A stretch of DNA of 64,000 nucleotides from Haloplanus sp. GDY1 (GCF_023703775.1 NZ_CP098514.1:1922001-1986000), one strand, 5' to 3'; shown: positions 42,183 to 49,603, counted from the first letter of the stretch. The notes: generated by a model not told the origin, from the sequence alone. Made by a program: numbers and translations.

Positions 42183-43477
42183 CCGTCGGCATCGTCGGCG
42201 CCGGCATCACGGGGCTCGCCCTCGCACACTACTGTCGCGAGCGCGGCGTCGACGCGGTGGCCTTCGAGGCGTCGGCGGAACCGGGCGGCGTGATCCGGTC
42301 GACGCGGGTCGACGGGCGCGTCCTCGAACACGGTCCCCAGCGCACCCGCCTGACGCCCGAGATCGAGGGACTGGTCGCGGACTGTGACCTCGACGACGCC
42401 CTCCTGACCGCCGACACCGACCTCCCGCTGTACGTCTACGCCGACGGCCGCCTCCGGCGGGTGCCGTTCTCGCCGCGGGCGTTCCTGTCGACCGACCTGC
42501 TCTCGGCGCGGGGGAAACTCCGGATGCTCGCGGAGCCGTTGACCGACGGCGCCCGCGACGACGAGACGGCCGCCGACTACTTCGTCCGGAAGTTCGGCCG
42601 CGAGGCGTACCACAACCTCGTCGAACCCCTGTTCGGCGGCATCTACGGCTCCGACCCCGCCGAGATGCCCGGGAAGTACGCCCTGCGGACGATCCGCAAG
42701 ATGGAGCGCTCGGGCAGCCTCGTCCGGGCCGCCGTCAACCGACGGCTGGAGGGCAAGGAGCGCCAACCCCCCGTCTCCTTCGTCGAGGGCATGGCCCAGT
42801 TGCCGCGCGCGCTCTACGAACGCAACGCGGATCGGGTGGAACTGGAGACGCCGGTCGAGCGGGTGTCGGCCGACGGATCGGGCTACCGCCTCGACACCGC
42901 GGACGGGAGTCGGCGCGTCGAGCGCGTGGTCCTCACGACGCGGTCCGACGTCGCCGCGGGACTCCTGGCGGACGTCGACCCGGGGAGCGCCCGGGCGCTC
43001 CGCCGCCTCTACTACAACCCGCTCGCGTACGTCCACCTCGTCTCCGACGCCGAGCCCGACGGCTACGGCTACCAGGTGCGCCACGACGAACCGCTCCACA
43101 CGCTGGGGGTGACCTGGAACGCGAGCCTCTTCGACCGCGACGGCGTCTACACCTGCTTCCTCGGCGGCATGGAGAACCCCGGGCTGGTCGACCGCCCGGC
43201 GGACGAACTCGGGCGGATCGCTCGCGAGGAGTTCGAGGCGGTGCTTGGCGCGTCCGCCGAGGTGGTGAACGTCACGCGCCACCCGCGCGGCATCCCCGCC
43301 TACGACGGATCGTGGACGGCGATGGAAGACGTCGACACGCCCGAGGGCATCACGCTGGCGACGAACTACACGGGGCGGATGGGCGTCCCGGCGCGGATCC
43401 GGGAGGCGAAGCGACTGGCGGAGTCGTTCGCGGCCGACCGCGACGCCGCCGAACCCGTCGCCCATCGTAGCGATTGA
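42179..43477 (+). CDS. hemG: FAD-dependent coproporphyrinogen/protoporphyrinogen oxidase
   Basis: A 432-residue HemY-type flavoprotein: dinucleotide motif GIVGAGITGLALAHYCRERG, the second FAD contact ASAEPGGVIRST and the conserved C-terminal site ITLATNYTGRMGVPARIREAK. Mid-protein LVEPLFGGIYGSDPAEM is typical of the family. In Gram-positive bacteria this type oxidises coproporphyrinogen III (CgoX). ATG at 42179 overlaps the hemH stop. The last four residues (HRSD) and stop lie inside palindromic element A. Confidence 0.9.
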   Translation: MTVGIVGAGITGLALAHYCRERGVDAVAFEASAEPGGVIRSTRVDGRVLEHGPQRTRLTPEIEGLVADCDLDDALLTADTDLPLYVYADGRLRRVPFSPRAFLSTDLLSARGKLRMLAEPLTDGARDDETAADYFVRKFGREAYHNLVEPLFGGIYGSDPAEMPGKYALRTIRKMERSGSLVRAAVNRRLEGKERQPPVSFVEGMAQLPRALYERNADRVELETPVERVSADGSGYRLDTADGSRRVERVVLTTRSDVAAGLLADVDPGSARALRRLYYNPLAYVHLVSDAEPDGYGYQVRHDEPLHTLGVTWNASLFDRDGVYTCFLGGMENPGLVDRPADELGRIAREEFEAVLGASAEVVNVTRHPRGIPAYDGSWTAMEDVDTPEGITLATNYTGRMGVPARIREAKRLAESFAADRDAAEPVAHRSD

Positions 43478-43542
43478 AAGTCATTGCACAGCAAATCGGA
43501 CGCTGTACTGCGATTGGATGTGTAATCCGTTTCAATCGCTAC
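43467..43542. repeat. Palindromic element, copy A, between convergent hemG and hemE
   Basis: A 76-bp palindrome: outer arms GTAGCGATTGAAA and TTTCAATCGCTAC pair over 13 bp. An inner stem (AATCG with CGATT, flanked by CACA with TGTG) and a small loop lie between. It closely matches copy B at 44984. The arms encode the last Ser and Asp plus the stop codon of hemG on the plus strand and of hemE on the minus strand. Its position in convergent gaps suggests a two-way transcription terminator; a mobile miniature element is another possibility. Confidence 0.8.
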
Positions 43543-44551
43543 TATCGCGCTCCACCGACTTCGCCGTCTCGACGAACGCCCGCACGGACTCGACGGGGGT
43601 GTCGCGGTCGACGCCGTGGCCGAGGTTGAGGATGTGCCCCCGCGGCCCCGCGGCGTCGATGACCGCCTCGGTTCGCTCGCGGACGAACTCGGGCGAGCCG
43701 AAGAGATGCTGCGGGTCGAGGTTGCCCTGCACCGGCCGGTCACCGAGTGCCGCCCGGGCTTCGGCCATGTCGACGGTCCAGTCGAGGCCGACCACGTCGG
43801 CCCCCGTCGCGTCGAGGCTGTCGAGGCGGCCGGCCATGTTGCGGACGAAGACGATGGAGGGCACCGAGAGGTCCGAGAGGATCTCGCGGTGGAGCGGCAG
43901 GACGAACTCCCGGTAATCGGCGGGGGAGAGCACGCCGGCGTAGGTGTCGAACAGTTGCACCACGTCGGCGCCGTGGGCGGCCTGATACTCCAGATACTCC
44001 CGCACCACGTCCGCGAAGGCCGAGAGGAGGGTTCGGAAGGCCTCGGGGTGGCGGGCGCGGAACCGGCGCACGGGGCCGTGGTTGCGCGAGGTGCCGCCGG
44101 CGACGGCGTAGGAGGCGAGCGTGAAGGGGCCGCCGGCGAAGCCGATGATCGCGGTTTCGTCGCCGACCCGCTCGACCAGGTTGTCGAGGAGCGACCCGAC
44201 GAAATCGAGGTCCTCGGCCACCGACCCGCGGGGTCGCTCGGCGTCGGCGGGCCCCTCGACCGGGTTCTCGACGACCGGCCCGACGCCGCTCTCGAGGTGG
44301 TAGTCGAACCCCAGCGGTTCGAGCACCGTCAAAATGTCCGAGAACATCACCACCCCGTCGGGCTCGTAGAGGTCCCACGGCAGGAGGGTGATGCGCGTGG
44401 CGACCTCTGGGGTCTCGATGGCCTCGCGAAACCCGTAGTCCGCGCGGATCTCGCGATATTCGGGGATGTGCCGCCCGGCCTGCCGCATCAGCCAGACCGG
44501 CGGCCGCTCGGTCCGTTCGCCGCGTGCCGCGCGGACGAGGAGGTGGCTCAT
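43532..44551 (-). CDS. hemE: Uroporphyrinogen decarboxylase
   Basis: A 339-residue enzyme that converts uroporphyrinogen III to coproporphyrinogen III. Signatures: PPVWLMRQAGRHIPEYRE, VMFSDILTVLEPLG with its catalytic Asp, GFAGGPFTLASY, QLFDTYAGVLSP and the final HILNLGHGVDRDTPVESVRAF. Length matches the family. It converges on hemG, with stop codon and last residues (Ser-Ser-Asp) lying in palindromic element A. Confidence 0.95.
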   Translation of the reverse strand: MSHLLVRAARGERTERPPVWLMRQAGRHIPEYREIRADYGFREAIETPEVATRITLLPWDLYEPDGVVMFSDILTVLEPLGFDYHLESGVGPVVENPVEGPADAERPRGSVAEDLDFVGSLLDNLVERVGDETAIIGFAGGPFTLASYAVAGGTSRNHGPVRRFRARHPEAFRTLLSAFADVVREYLEYQAAHGADVVQLFDTYAGVLSPADYREFVLPLHREILSDLSVPSIVFVRNMAGRLDSLDATGADVVGLDWTVDMAEARAALGDRPVQGNLDPQHLFGSPEFVRERTEAVIDAAGPRGHILNLGHGVDRDTPVESVRAFVETAKSVERDSSD

Positions 44552-44603
44552 GTCCGACGGTTGGACCGGAGTGGGCTAAGGATGTCGCATCGGCCCGGCC
44601 GAC

Positions 44604-44610
44604 AGTATAT
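44604..44610 (+). promoter_or_regulatory. TATA box of the 119-residue membrane protein gene
   Basis: AGTATAT at 44604-44610 lies 25-31 bp before the ATG at 44635, the spacing for leaderless transcription. It supports the long start for the next gene. The divergent hemE promoter must lie in the same 83-bp gap. Confidence 0.5.
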
Positions 44611-44634
44611 GTGTCTGCGCCCCGTACCGCGCCC

Positions 44635-44994
44635 ATGACATCTACCGCAATTAATCGTGAACGTTCCTCCGGGCTCGACGTCACCCTGCTCGGCCTCATC
44701 GCCACCATCGTCGGTGGATACGGTCGCAACATCTCGGTCCCGCCCGACACGTCACCCCACCTCATTCGATTCTTTTCGGTGTCGCCGGATCGGACGTACC
44801 CAGGGGTGATGCCACAGGACAAGGCGCTGCTCCTGTTGAACGACCCCGCGGCCGGCGAGGCGACACGGCAGGCGACCGCCGGCGGCGGCTCGCTCTACGG
44901 CCTCTGGACGCTCGTCGCCGCCGTCGGCTTGCTACTCCTGGTCGCCGGCCCGGCCATCGCCTGGAAGAACCGCGGCGACGGTCGTAGCGATTGA
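44635..44994 (+). CDS. 119-residue membrane protein, unknown
   Basis: The frame from ATG 44635 has a first hydrophobic part (LDVTLLGLIATIVGGYG), a middle segment of non-acidic composition (SPHLIRFFSVSPDRTYPG) and a C-terminal part PQDKALLLLNDPAAGEATRQ followed by a helix (LYGLWTLVAAVGLLLLVAG). The last 61 residues alone, from ATG 44809 with an AGGGGTG just upstream, look like a complete small protein, so two starts are possible. The end (GRSD-stop) lies inside palindromic element B. Family not recognised. Confidence 0.6.
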   Translation: MTSTAINRERSSGLDVTLLGLIATIVGGYGRNISVPPDTSPHLIRFFSVSPDRTYPGVMPQDKALLLLNDPAAGEATRQATAGGGSLYGLWTLVAAVGLLLLVAGPAIAWKNRGDGRSD

Positions 44995-45058
44995 AGGCCA
45001 TGCACCTCCGATCGCAGGACGGCGTCCGATCGGACGTGTGACCCGTTTCAATCGCTGC
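44984..45058. repeat. Palindromic element, copy B
   Basis: A 75-bp palindrome matching copy A: arms GTAGCGATTGAA and TTTCAATCGCTGC, inner stem CCGATC with GATCGG flanked by CAC with GTG. Relative to copy A the inner stem has changed on both sides so that pairing is kept, which indicates selection for the folded form. It again provides Ser-Asp-stop to both flanking convergent genes (ends at 44994 and 45048). Confidence 0.8.
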
Positions 45059-45404
45059 GATTACCCTCCGGCCCCTCCTCCGCGACCCACTCCTTCGCCC
45101 AGTCGCCGATGGCGTCGAACACCGGACAGAGCGACTCCCCTTTCTCGGTCAGCGAGTAGTACGTCGCCACCGGCGCGTCCTCCTCCAGCCGCCGGTCGAC
45201 GAACCCCATCTCCTGCAGGTCGTCGACGACCCGCGAGAGCGTCCGGGAACTCGCGCCGGTCGAGCGCTTGAGTTCGTTGAACCGCTTCTCGCCGCCCTGC
45301 AGGTCGTGCAGGACCGCGAGTCGCCACTGCGACCCGATCTGTTCGAGCGAGTCGATGACGTAACAGGTCTCCTCGTCGTTGCCCTCGCCCGCTTGTATCG
45401 CCAT
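45048..45404 (-). CDS. HxlR-family winged-helix transcriptional regulator
   Basis: A 118-residue HxlR/DUF24 protein: conserved Cys near the N-terminus (ETCYVIDSLEQIG), then a winged helix with SQWRLAVLHDLQGGEKRFNELKR and SSRTLSRVVDDLQEMGFV, and the wing TYYSLTEKGESL. HxlR regulators sense redox or electrophile stress through that Cys and bind as dimers to palindromes. It is divergent from doxX, whose upstream region has repeated GGTGACACC motifs. Its end lies in palindromic element B. Confidence 0.9.
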   Translation of the reverse strand: MAIQAGEGNDEETCYVIDSLEQIGSQWRLAVLHDLQGGEKRFNELKRSTGASSRTLSRVVDDLQEMGFVDRRLEEDAPVATYYSLTEKGESLCPVFDAIGDWAKEWVAEEGPEGNRSD

Positions 45405-45481
45405 ACCTCCCCATCGCCGCTCGGACGGTTAGGGGTTCCGATCCGAATCAGGTGTCGGAATGTTATCGTGGTAGCCCCCGC

Positions 45482-45512
45482 CCCGGTGACACCGGCGTCA
45501 CCCGGTGACACC
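45482..45512. promoter_or_regulatory. Direct and inverted repeats, likely operator in the hxlR-doxX gap
   Basis: CCCGGTGACACC occurs twice, starting at 45482 and 45501, 19 bp apart. The first copy with the following CGTCACC also forms the palindrome GGTGAC-N6-GTCACC. The pair sits about 10 bp upstream of a TATA box (GTATATATT, 45527-45535), where a regulator could block or aid TFB. The divergent HxlR protein is the natural candidate ligand. Confidence 0.55.
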
Positions 45513-45526
45513 AATGTCAGATAACG

Positions 45527-45535
45527 TATATATTC
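45527..45535 (+). promoter_or_regulatory. TATA box before the leader ORF and doxX
   Basis: GTATATATT lies 25-33 bp before the ATG at 45560, so transcription probably begins at that ATG. The doxX ATG lies about 60 nt further on. Confidence 0.6.
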
Positions 45536-45559
45536 GCGGAGGCCCTGGTGGTGAACACG

Positions 45560-45622
45560 ATGATCGACGCATCCACCACCGACGTATCGCTTCCGACGAC
45601 CGCTCCGGAGGTGTCGGCCTGA
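45560..45622 (+). CDS. Possible 20-residue leader peptide upstream of doxX
   Basis: ATG at 45560 starts MIDASTTDVSLPTTAPEVSA, ending at a TGA that overlaps the doxX ATG (TGATG). The promoter places the RNA start at this ATG, and GGAGGTG inside the last codons could act as the Shine-Dalgarno site of doxX. The peptide is rich in Thr/Ser/Val without strong signature. The arrangement suggests translational coupling; whether the peptide itself matters is unknown. Confidence 0.35.
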   Translation: MIDASTTDVSLPTTAPEVSA

Positions 45623-46038
45623 TGGCCTTCGACACCGCCGGTGCGGGCGTCGCCTTCCTGCTCGCGCGCGTTCTCTTCGGCGCCGTCCTCGCGTTCACCG
45701 GTCTGAACCACTTCCTGAACGCGGAGGGGATGGTCGGCTACGCGCAGGCGAAGGGCATTCCGATGGCCTCCCTCGCCGTGCCCGCCTCGGGCGGCCTCCT
45801 CCTGGCCGGCGGTCTGGGCATCGTCCTCGGCGTCTTCCCGACGCTCGCGGCCGGCGCCCTCGCCGTCTTCTTCCTCGTCGCGACGCCGACGATGCACGAC
45901 TTCTGGAACGCCCCCGAGGAGGAGTACCAGAACGAGTTCAACGACTTCCTGAAGAACGTCGGCCTCCTGGGCGCGTCGCTCGCCTTCCTCGCGCTCGCCG
46001 GCGCCACGTGGCCGCTCGCGGTCAACGTCGGCCTCTGA
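45622..46038 (+). CDS. DoxX-family membrane protein
   Basis: A 138-residue protein with four helices: VAFLLARVLFGAVLAFTGLNHF (family motif), ASLAVPASGGLLLAGGLGIVLG, LAAGALAVFFLVATPTMHDFW and LLGASLAFLALAGATWPLA. DoxX relatives include thiosulfate:quinone oxidoreductase subunits and many redox-stress proteins. ATG at 45622 is preferred over upstream starts in the frame because homology begins there. Regulation by the divergent HxlR protein is likely. Confidence 0.85.
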   Translation: MAFDTAGAGVAFLLARVLFGAVLAFTGLNHFLNAEGMVGYAQAKGIPMASLAVPASGGLLLAGGLGIVLGVFPTLAAGALAVFFLVATPTMHDFWNAPEEEYQNEFNDFLKNVGLLGASLAFLALAGATWPLAVNVGL

Positions 46039-46135
46039 TCGGCGACCCCGCGAACGGACGCGACCCGACTGTGATCGGGTGAGGCCGCGCCTGGTCGCCG
46101 TAGCGACCGTCTTCGGGCGTCTCCAGGCACGATAG

Positions 46136-46151
46136 TGTTATTGTAGTAACA
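46136..46151. promoter_or_regulatory. Palindrome TGTTA-N6-TAACA before the next membrane-protein gene
   Basis: TGTTATTGTAGTAACA is a perfect 5-bp-arm palindrome directly abutting a TATA element (ACAATTATA). It is a plausible regulator-binding site. The nearby hxlR-doxX gap has similar AATGTTATC and GATAAC half-sites. Confidence 0.4.
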
Positions 46152-46181
46152 ATTATACCCGTGAAAAACCATGATGAATGC

Positions 46182-46685
46182 ATGGGGGACGAACCACGGG
46201 TGGAGACGGCCATCGAGGAACCGGCACTCGGGGAGAGCGAGGAACCACTCACCGCCCGGAGCATCGCGAGCGCCTTCGCCGGCGGGCTCGCCGGCCTCGT
46301 CGTGATGTCGCCCCTGATCGCCGGGGTGCCGATCCTGCTCGGGGTCTTTCGGCTGGAGTCGCTCGCCCGCTTCGCCGACCTCGTCATCTCGCAGGCGGAC
46401 GCCGTCCTCGGGCTCGTCTTCTTCGTCGCCGGCGGCGTCGTGGTGCTGCCGCTCTTTTTCGTCGTCACGGCGACCTTCCTGCCGCCCCACGAGCCCCGGT
46501 ACCTGCGCGGCGCCACCATCAGCTCTTTCTTCTGGATCGGGTTCGTCTACATCTTCTGGCCCGGATCGACCGCCTTCGTCAACGCGACGTTCCTCCTCGT
46601 CACCCTCGTCTCGCACTGGATCTACGGCGCCGTCCTCGGCCTCGTGATGCAGCGACTCACCGGAATCCCGGAGCACAGCGTCTGA
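46182..46685 (+). CDS. Four-helix membrane protein of the oxidase region (DUF6789-like)
   Basis: A 167-residue protein with an acidic N-terminal tail and four helices (IASAFAGGLAGLVVMSPLI, AVLGLVFFVAGGVVVLPLFF, SSFFWIGFVYIFW, FLLVTLVSHWIYGAVLGLV). The His/Trp-rich third and fourth helices resemble proteins found beside haloarchaeal cox genes; DUF6789 is my best family guess. ATG at 46182 is chosen because ACAATTATA centred at about 46154 is 27 bp upstream; GTG at 46161 would add seven residues. Confidence 0.65.
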   Translation: MGDEPRVETAIEEPALGESEEPLTARSIASAFAGGLAGLVVMSPLIAGVPILLGVFRLESLARFADLVISQADAVLGLVFFVAGGVVVLPLFFVVTATFLPPHEPRYLRGATISSFFWIGFVYIFWPGSTAFVNATFLLVTLVSHWIYGAVLGLVMQRLTGIPEHSV

Positions 46686-46732
46686 CCCGACCCGAACCTT
46701 CTTGTCAATAGCTAACAAATTTTGCGGCCACT

Positions 46733-47140
46733 ATGGCGTCCCGAGGATTCCTGGTCGTCTCCGTCGTGATGGGGCTGCTCTCGGTCGGCGCCGCCGTCGT
46801 CGTCGCCCGCTCCCGGCGGCGCGAGACGCCGGCCCGTCCGTCGCTCCCGGGTCGCCGCGCGCCGGCGCTCGCCGCGGGGTCGGCTGGGCGGCGCTCGGAC
46901 GCCGCCGCCCTCGGCGCCGTCGCGGCCCTCGCCGCCTTCCTCGGCGTCGCGGCCGTCGTCGACGCCGTCCTGGCGGTGATCGTCGCCCTGTCGGCGACCG
47001 TCGTCGGCTACTTCGCGTGGGGGATGTACAGCCTGGCGCGCGCCCGCGGCCTCCCGCGGGCCCACGCCGTCGGATTGAGCGCGTGGCTGTTCGCTCTCGT
47101 TCTGATCGGCGTCCTCGCGGTGAAACTCCTGTTCGGGTGA
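46733..47140 (+). CDS. Small membrane protein of the cox region
   Basis: A 135-residue protein with four hydrophobic segments (GFLVVSVVMGLLSVGAAVVV, AALGAVAALAAFLGVAAVVD, AVLAVIVALSATVVGYFAWG and LSAWLFALVLIGVLAVKLLF) and a basic loop between the first two. The upstream AT-rich AATAGCTAACAAATTTT supplies a promoter. Only 12 bp separate it from the next gene. Not recognised. Confidence 0.65.
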   Translation: MASRGFLVVSVVMGLLSVGAAVVVARSRRRETPARPSLPGRRAPALAAGSAGRRSDAAALGAVAALAAFLGVAAVVDAVLAVIVALSATVVGYFAWGMYSLARARGLPRAHAVGLSAWLFALVLIGVLAVKLLFG

Positions 47141-47152
47141 GGCGTCGGTCAC

Positions 47153-48547
47153 ATGCCGACCGCGACCCCCGTTCCGGCCGGGACGCTCCGTCACATCGGC
47201 GGGCTGAGCGACGCCGTCGTCGCGACCCCCGTTCCGTCGTGGCTCACAGTCCTGACGGGCGGGGCGCTCGTCGCCGCCTCCTTCCTGTTCACGAGCCTGC
47301 TGACCGATCACGCGGCCATCCGCGCCGTCAACGGGTGGAGCGTGCGGCTCCCCGTCCCGCTCCCGCTCCGTCGCGGCGCCGCCGCCTCGCTCTCGGCGGC
47401 CGGCGTCGTCGCCCTCACCGCCGTCCTCGTGGCCGGAACCGTCGGCCCCGCGACGCCGACGGCGAACCTCGCCGTCCTCCTGGTCTGGGTCGGCTGGTGG
47501 GCGGGCTACGCGATGTCGACGTACCTGCTCGGGAACACGTGGCCGGCGGTGAACCCGTGGCGGACGCTCGCCCACGTCCTCCCCGCGACTGGGGGTCGTC
47601 GCCTGCCGCGGCGGTACGGGGCGTGGCCGAGCGTGGCCGGCCTGCTCGCCCTGGTGTGGATCGAGGTCGTCAGCCCGCTGGCGGCGGCCCCGCGGGCGCT
47701 CGTCGCCCTCCTGGTCGCCTACACCGCCGTCACGCTGGCGGGCGCGCGCCGATACGGCGCCGACACGTGGTTCCGACGCGTCGATCCGGTGTCGCGCGCG
47801 TTCCGACTCTACGGCCGGGTCGCCCCCGTCCAGCGCGCCCGCCGCCGCACGCCCGAGCGAGCCGGATCCCCGGACGACGGTCCCCGGCTTCGGCTCCCCG
47901 GCGCCGCCCTCACCGACCGCACCGCGCCGGAGCCCGGGTCGGCGGCCTTCGTCGTCGCCCTCCTCTGGGCCACGACCTTCGACGGCCTCGTGGCGACGCC
48001 CGCGTGGAACGCGTTCGCCCGGGGCGCGCTCGCCCCCGTCGTGCCCGCGGGCCCCGCGGGTCGGGTTCTCGCGTGGCTGTTCTACCTGCTGGCCCTCGTC
48101 GTCGGTTTCGGCGTCTTCCTCGGGACCTACCGCCTCGCCGCCGCCCGCTCCCGGTCGGTCGTCGGGAGTCTGCTGGCGCCCGCGGCCGTCGAACGCCGGT
48201 TCGCGCCCTCGCTGCTCCCCATCGCCGCCGGCTATCACCTCGCGCACTCCCTCGGCTACCTCCTCACGCTGTCGCCCGCGCTGCTCGCGGTCGTCGTCGA
48301 CCCGTTCGGCGGCGGGACGGCTCGGGTCGTCGTGTTGCCCGGGTGGTTCGGCCCGCTCCAGCTCGGCTTCGTCGTCCTCGGTCACCTGCTCGCGGTCTGG
48401 GTGGCCCACGCGCTCGCGCTGGACCTGTTTCCGGGCGTCCTCCGTCCCATCCGGAGCCAGTACCCCTTCGTCGTCGTGATGGTCGCCTACACGATGGTGG
48501 CGGCGTGGGTCGTCGGCCAGCCGACCGTCACCCCCGCATTCTTGTGA
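47153..48547 (+). CDS. Large polytopic membrane protein of the cox region
   Basis: A 464-residue protein with about 11-12 helices. Conserved-looking features are WVGWWAGYAMSTYLLGNTWPAVNPWRT, a long basic cytoplasmic loop (VQRARRRTPERAGSPDD) and His-rich later helices (GYHLAHSLGYLLTLSP, VLGHLLAVWVAHALAL) that could ligate heme or metal. Related proteins occur near haloarchaeal oxidase genes by my recollection. Function not established. Confidence 0.7.
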   Translation: MPTATPVPAGTLRHIGGLSDAVVATPVPSWLTVLTGGALVAASFLFTSLLTDHAAIRAVNGWSVRLPVPLPLRRGAAASLSAAGVVALTAVLVAGTVGPATPTANLAVLLVWVGWWAGYAMSTYLLGNTWPAVNPWRTLAHVLPATGGRRLPRRYGAWPSVAGLLALVWIEVVSPLAAAPRALVALLVAYTAVTLAGARRYGADTWFRRVDPVSRAFRLYGRVAPVQRARRRTPERAGSPDDGPRLRLPGAALTDRTAPEPGSAAFVVALLWATTFDGLVATPAWNAFARGALAPVVPAGPAGRVLAWLFYLLALVVGFGVFLGTYRLAAARSRSVVGSLLAPAAVERRFAPSLLPIAAGYHLAHSLGYLLTLSPALLAVVVDPFGGGTARVVVLPGWFGPLQLGFVVLGHLLAVWVAHALALDLFPGVLRPIRSQYPFVVVMVAYTMVAAWVVGQPTVTPAFL

Positions 48548-48568
48548 CGGCCGCCCCTACGTCCCCCC

Positions 48569-48880
48569 GTGTTTCCGGACGCCGACCGACGGGACGCCCA
48601 CGCGGCCCCCGAGACGGCGGTCCGCGACGACGAGACGGTGGCCGCCGTCTGTCCATACTGTCGGCGCCCCTTCGCCGAGCGCGAGGCCCACGACCTGCAC
48701 CTCGGGGAACGCCACGCCGACGCGTGTTCGGCCGCCGAGCGCGACGCCTACGACGCCGCTCGCGAGGCCGAGCGCGACGCCCTCTTCTACTACCACCTGC
48801 GCGTGGTTGCTGCGCTCGGCGTCCTCTATGCGGTCACCGTGCTGCTCTACATGGTCGCGCTGGGCGGCGGGTTCCTGTGA
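48569..48880 (+). CDS. C2H2-type zinc finger with C-terminal membrane helix (DUF7410-like)
   Basis: A 103-residue protein: acidic N-terminus, one zinc finger CPYCRRPFAEREAHDLHLGERH (two Cys and two or three His), a charged helix and a C-terminal transmembrane segment (VVAALGVLYAVTVLLYMVAL). The tail-anchored finger would sit on the cytoplasmic face. I recall this family, DUF7410, as a companion of cox genes. GTG start at 48569. Confidence 0.65.
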   Translation: MFPDADRRDAHAAPETAVRDDETVAAVCPYCRRPFAEREAHDLHLGERHADACSAAERDAYDAAREAERDALFYYHLRVVAALGVLYAVTVLLYMVALGGGFL

Positions 48881-48883
48881 CGC

Positions 48884-49081
48884 TCACCCTTCCTCCGCCG
48901 TCGCCGGCGGGTCCGCCCGCGCGATGGCGGCCGTGAGGCCCCCCACCGCGAGGAGCGCGAGGACGCCACCGACGGGCACCAGATACGCGACGCCGTGGAA
49001 GAACTCGCCAGCGAGCAACGCCGCGACGCCGGCGGTCAACGCGAGGAGCACGCCCCCGTACACGAGCCCCGATCGTGCCAT
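48884..49081 (-). CDS. 65-residue two-helix membrane protein
   Basis: A 65-residue protein with helices at GLVYGGVLLALTAGVAALLAG and VAYLVPVGGVLALLAVGGLTAA and a short acidic end. It is the last gene of the leftward cox group. A TATA-like TTTATTCCG is complementary to 49105-49113. No motif beyond hydrophobicity. Confidence 0.6.
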   Translation of the reverse strand: MARSGLVYGGVLLALTAGVAALLAGEFFHGVAYLVPVGGVLALLAVGGLTAAIARADPPATAEEG

Positions 49082-49127
49082 GATATCACGATACGCGGTC
49101 GGACGGAATAAAGGTGCGTGCGCGGCG

Positions 49128-49334
49128 TTACCCCCTCGGCCGGGACCGTTCCCCCTCCCGGGTCGCCCCGAACACGAAGGCGGTCACGAGGGCCGCGGCC
49201 GTCCCGCCGGCCGCGACGACGAGCGGATCGGCCACGCCGGTTCCCGCGGTCCGTGCGGTCGCCAGCGCGATGCCAGCCCCCATCGGCAGGCCGAACAGCA
49301 GCGCCCACCCGACCCGCGCTCGCGTGGCCGTCAT
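49128..49334 (-). CDS. 68-residue membrane protein of the cox operon
   Basis: Two helices (VGWALLFGLPMGAGIALATA and PLVVAAGGTAAALVTAFVFG) followed by a basic tail (REGERSRPRG). Its start overlaps the stop of the zinc-ribbon gene upstream (4 bp), so it belongs to the cox transcript. Function unknown. Confidence 0.65.
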   Translation of the reverse strand: MTATRARVGWALLFGLPMGAGIALATARTAGTGVADPLVVAAGGTAAALVTAFVFGATREGERSRPRG

Positions 49335-49603
49335 CGGCGGGCGCGCCGCGGCGGGAGTCGGCCGACGCAGGCGCCGCAGTAGTCGTACCCGTCGGCCACG
49401 AGGGTCCCGCAGTGCGGACAGGACAGTGCGGGCTCCCGGCTCCCGGGGCGCGCGGACTCGGTGCCGTAGGTCACGTACCCCCGGCCCGGCGGCGGCCGGG
49501 GCTCGTCGCCGTCGAGTTCGACGTACCGCGAGAGAAACACCACCAGCGGCAACTGGACGAGCGGGATGCCGACGAGCGCGGCGACGGCGAGCGGAGCGGT
49601 CAT
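49331..49603 (-). CDS. Membrane-anchored zinc-ribbon protein of the cox operon
   Basis: A 90-residue protein: one N-terminal helix (APLAVAALVGIPLVQLPLVVFL), a linker, then a zinc ribbon CPHCGTLVADGYDYCGAC. ATG at 49603 overlaps the cox subunit IV stop. Such anchored ribbons occur in haloarchaeal oxidase operons and may help metal insertion or assembly; that role is inferred. Confidence 0.7.
   Translation of the reverse strand: MTAPLAVAALVGIPLVQLPLVVFLSRYVELDGDEPRPPPGRGYVTYGTESARPGSREPALSCPHCGTLVADGYDYCGACVGRLPPRRARR

Noticed and set aside
43467-45058. CRISPR-like repeats
   Set aside because: The arms end in ATTGAA like some haloarchaeal CRISPR repeats, but there are only two units 1.5 kb apart, they are palindromic elements in convergent gaps, and no cas genes lie nearby.
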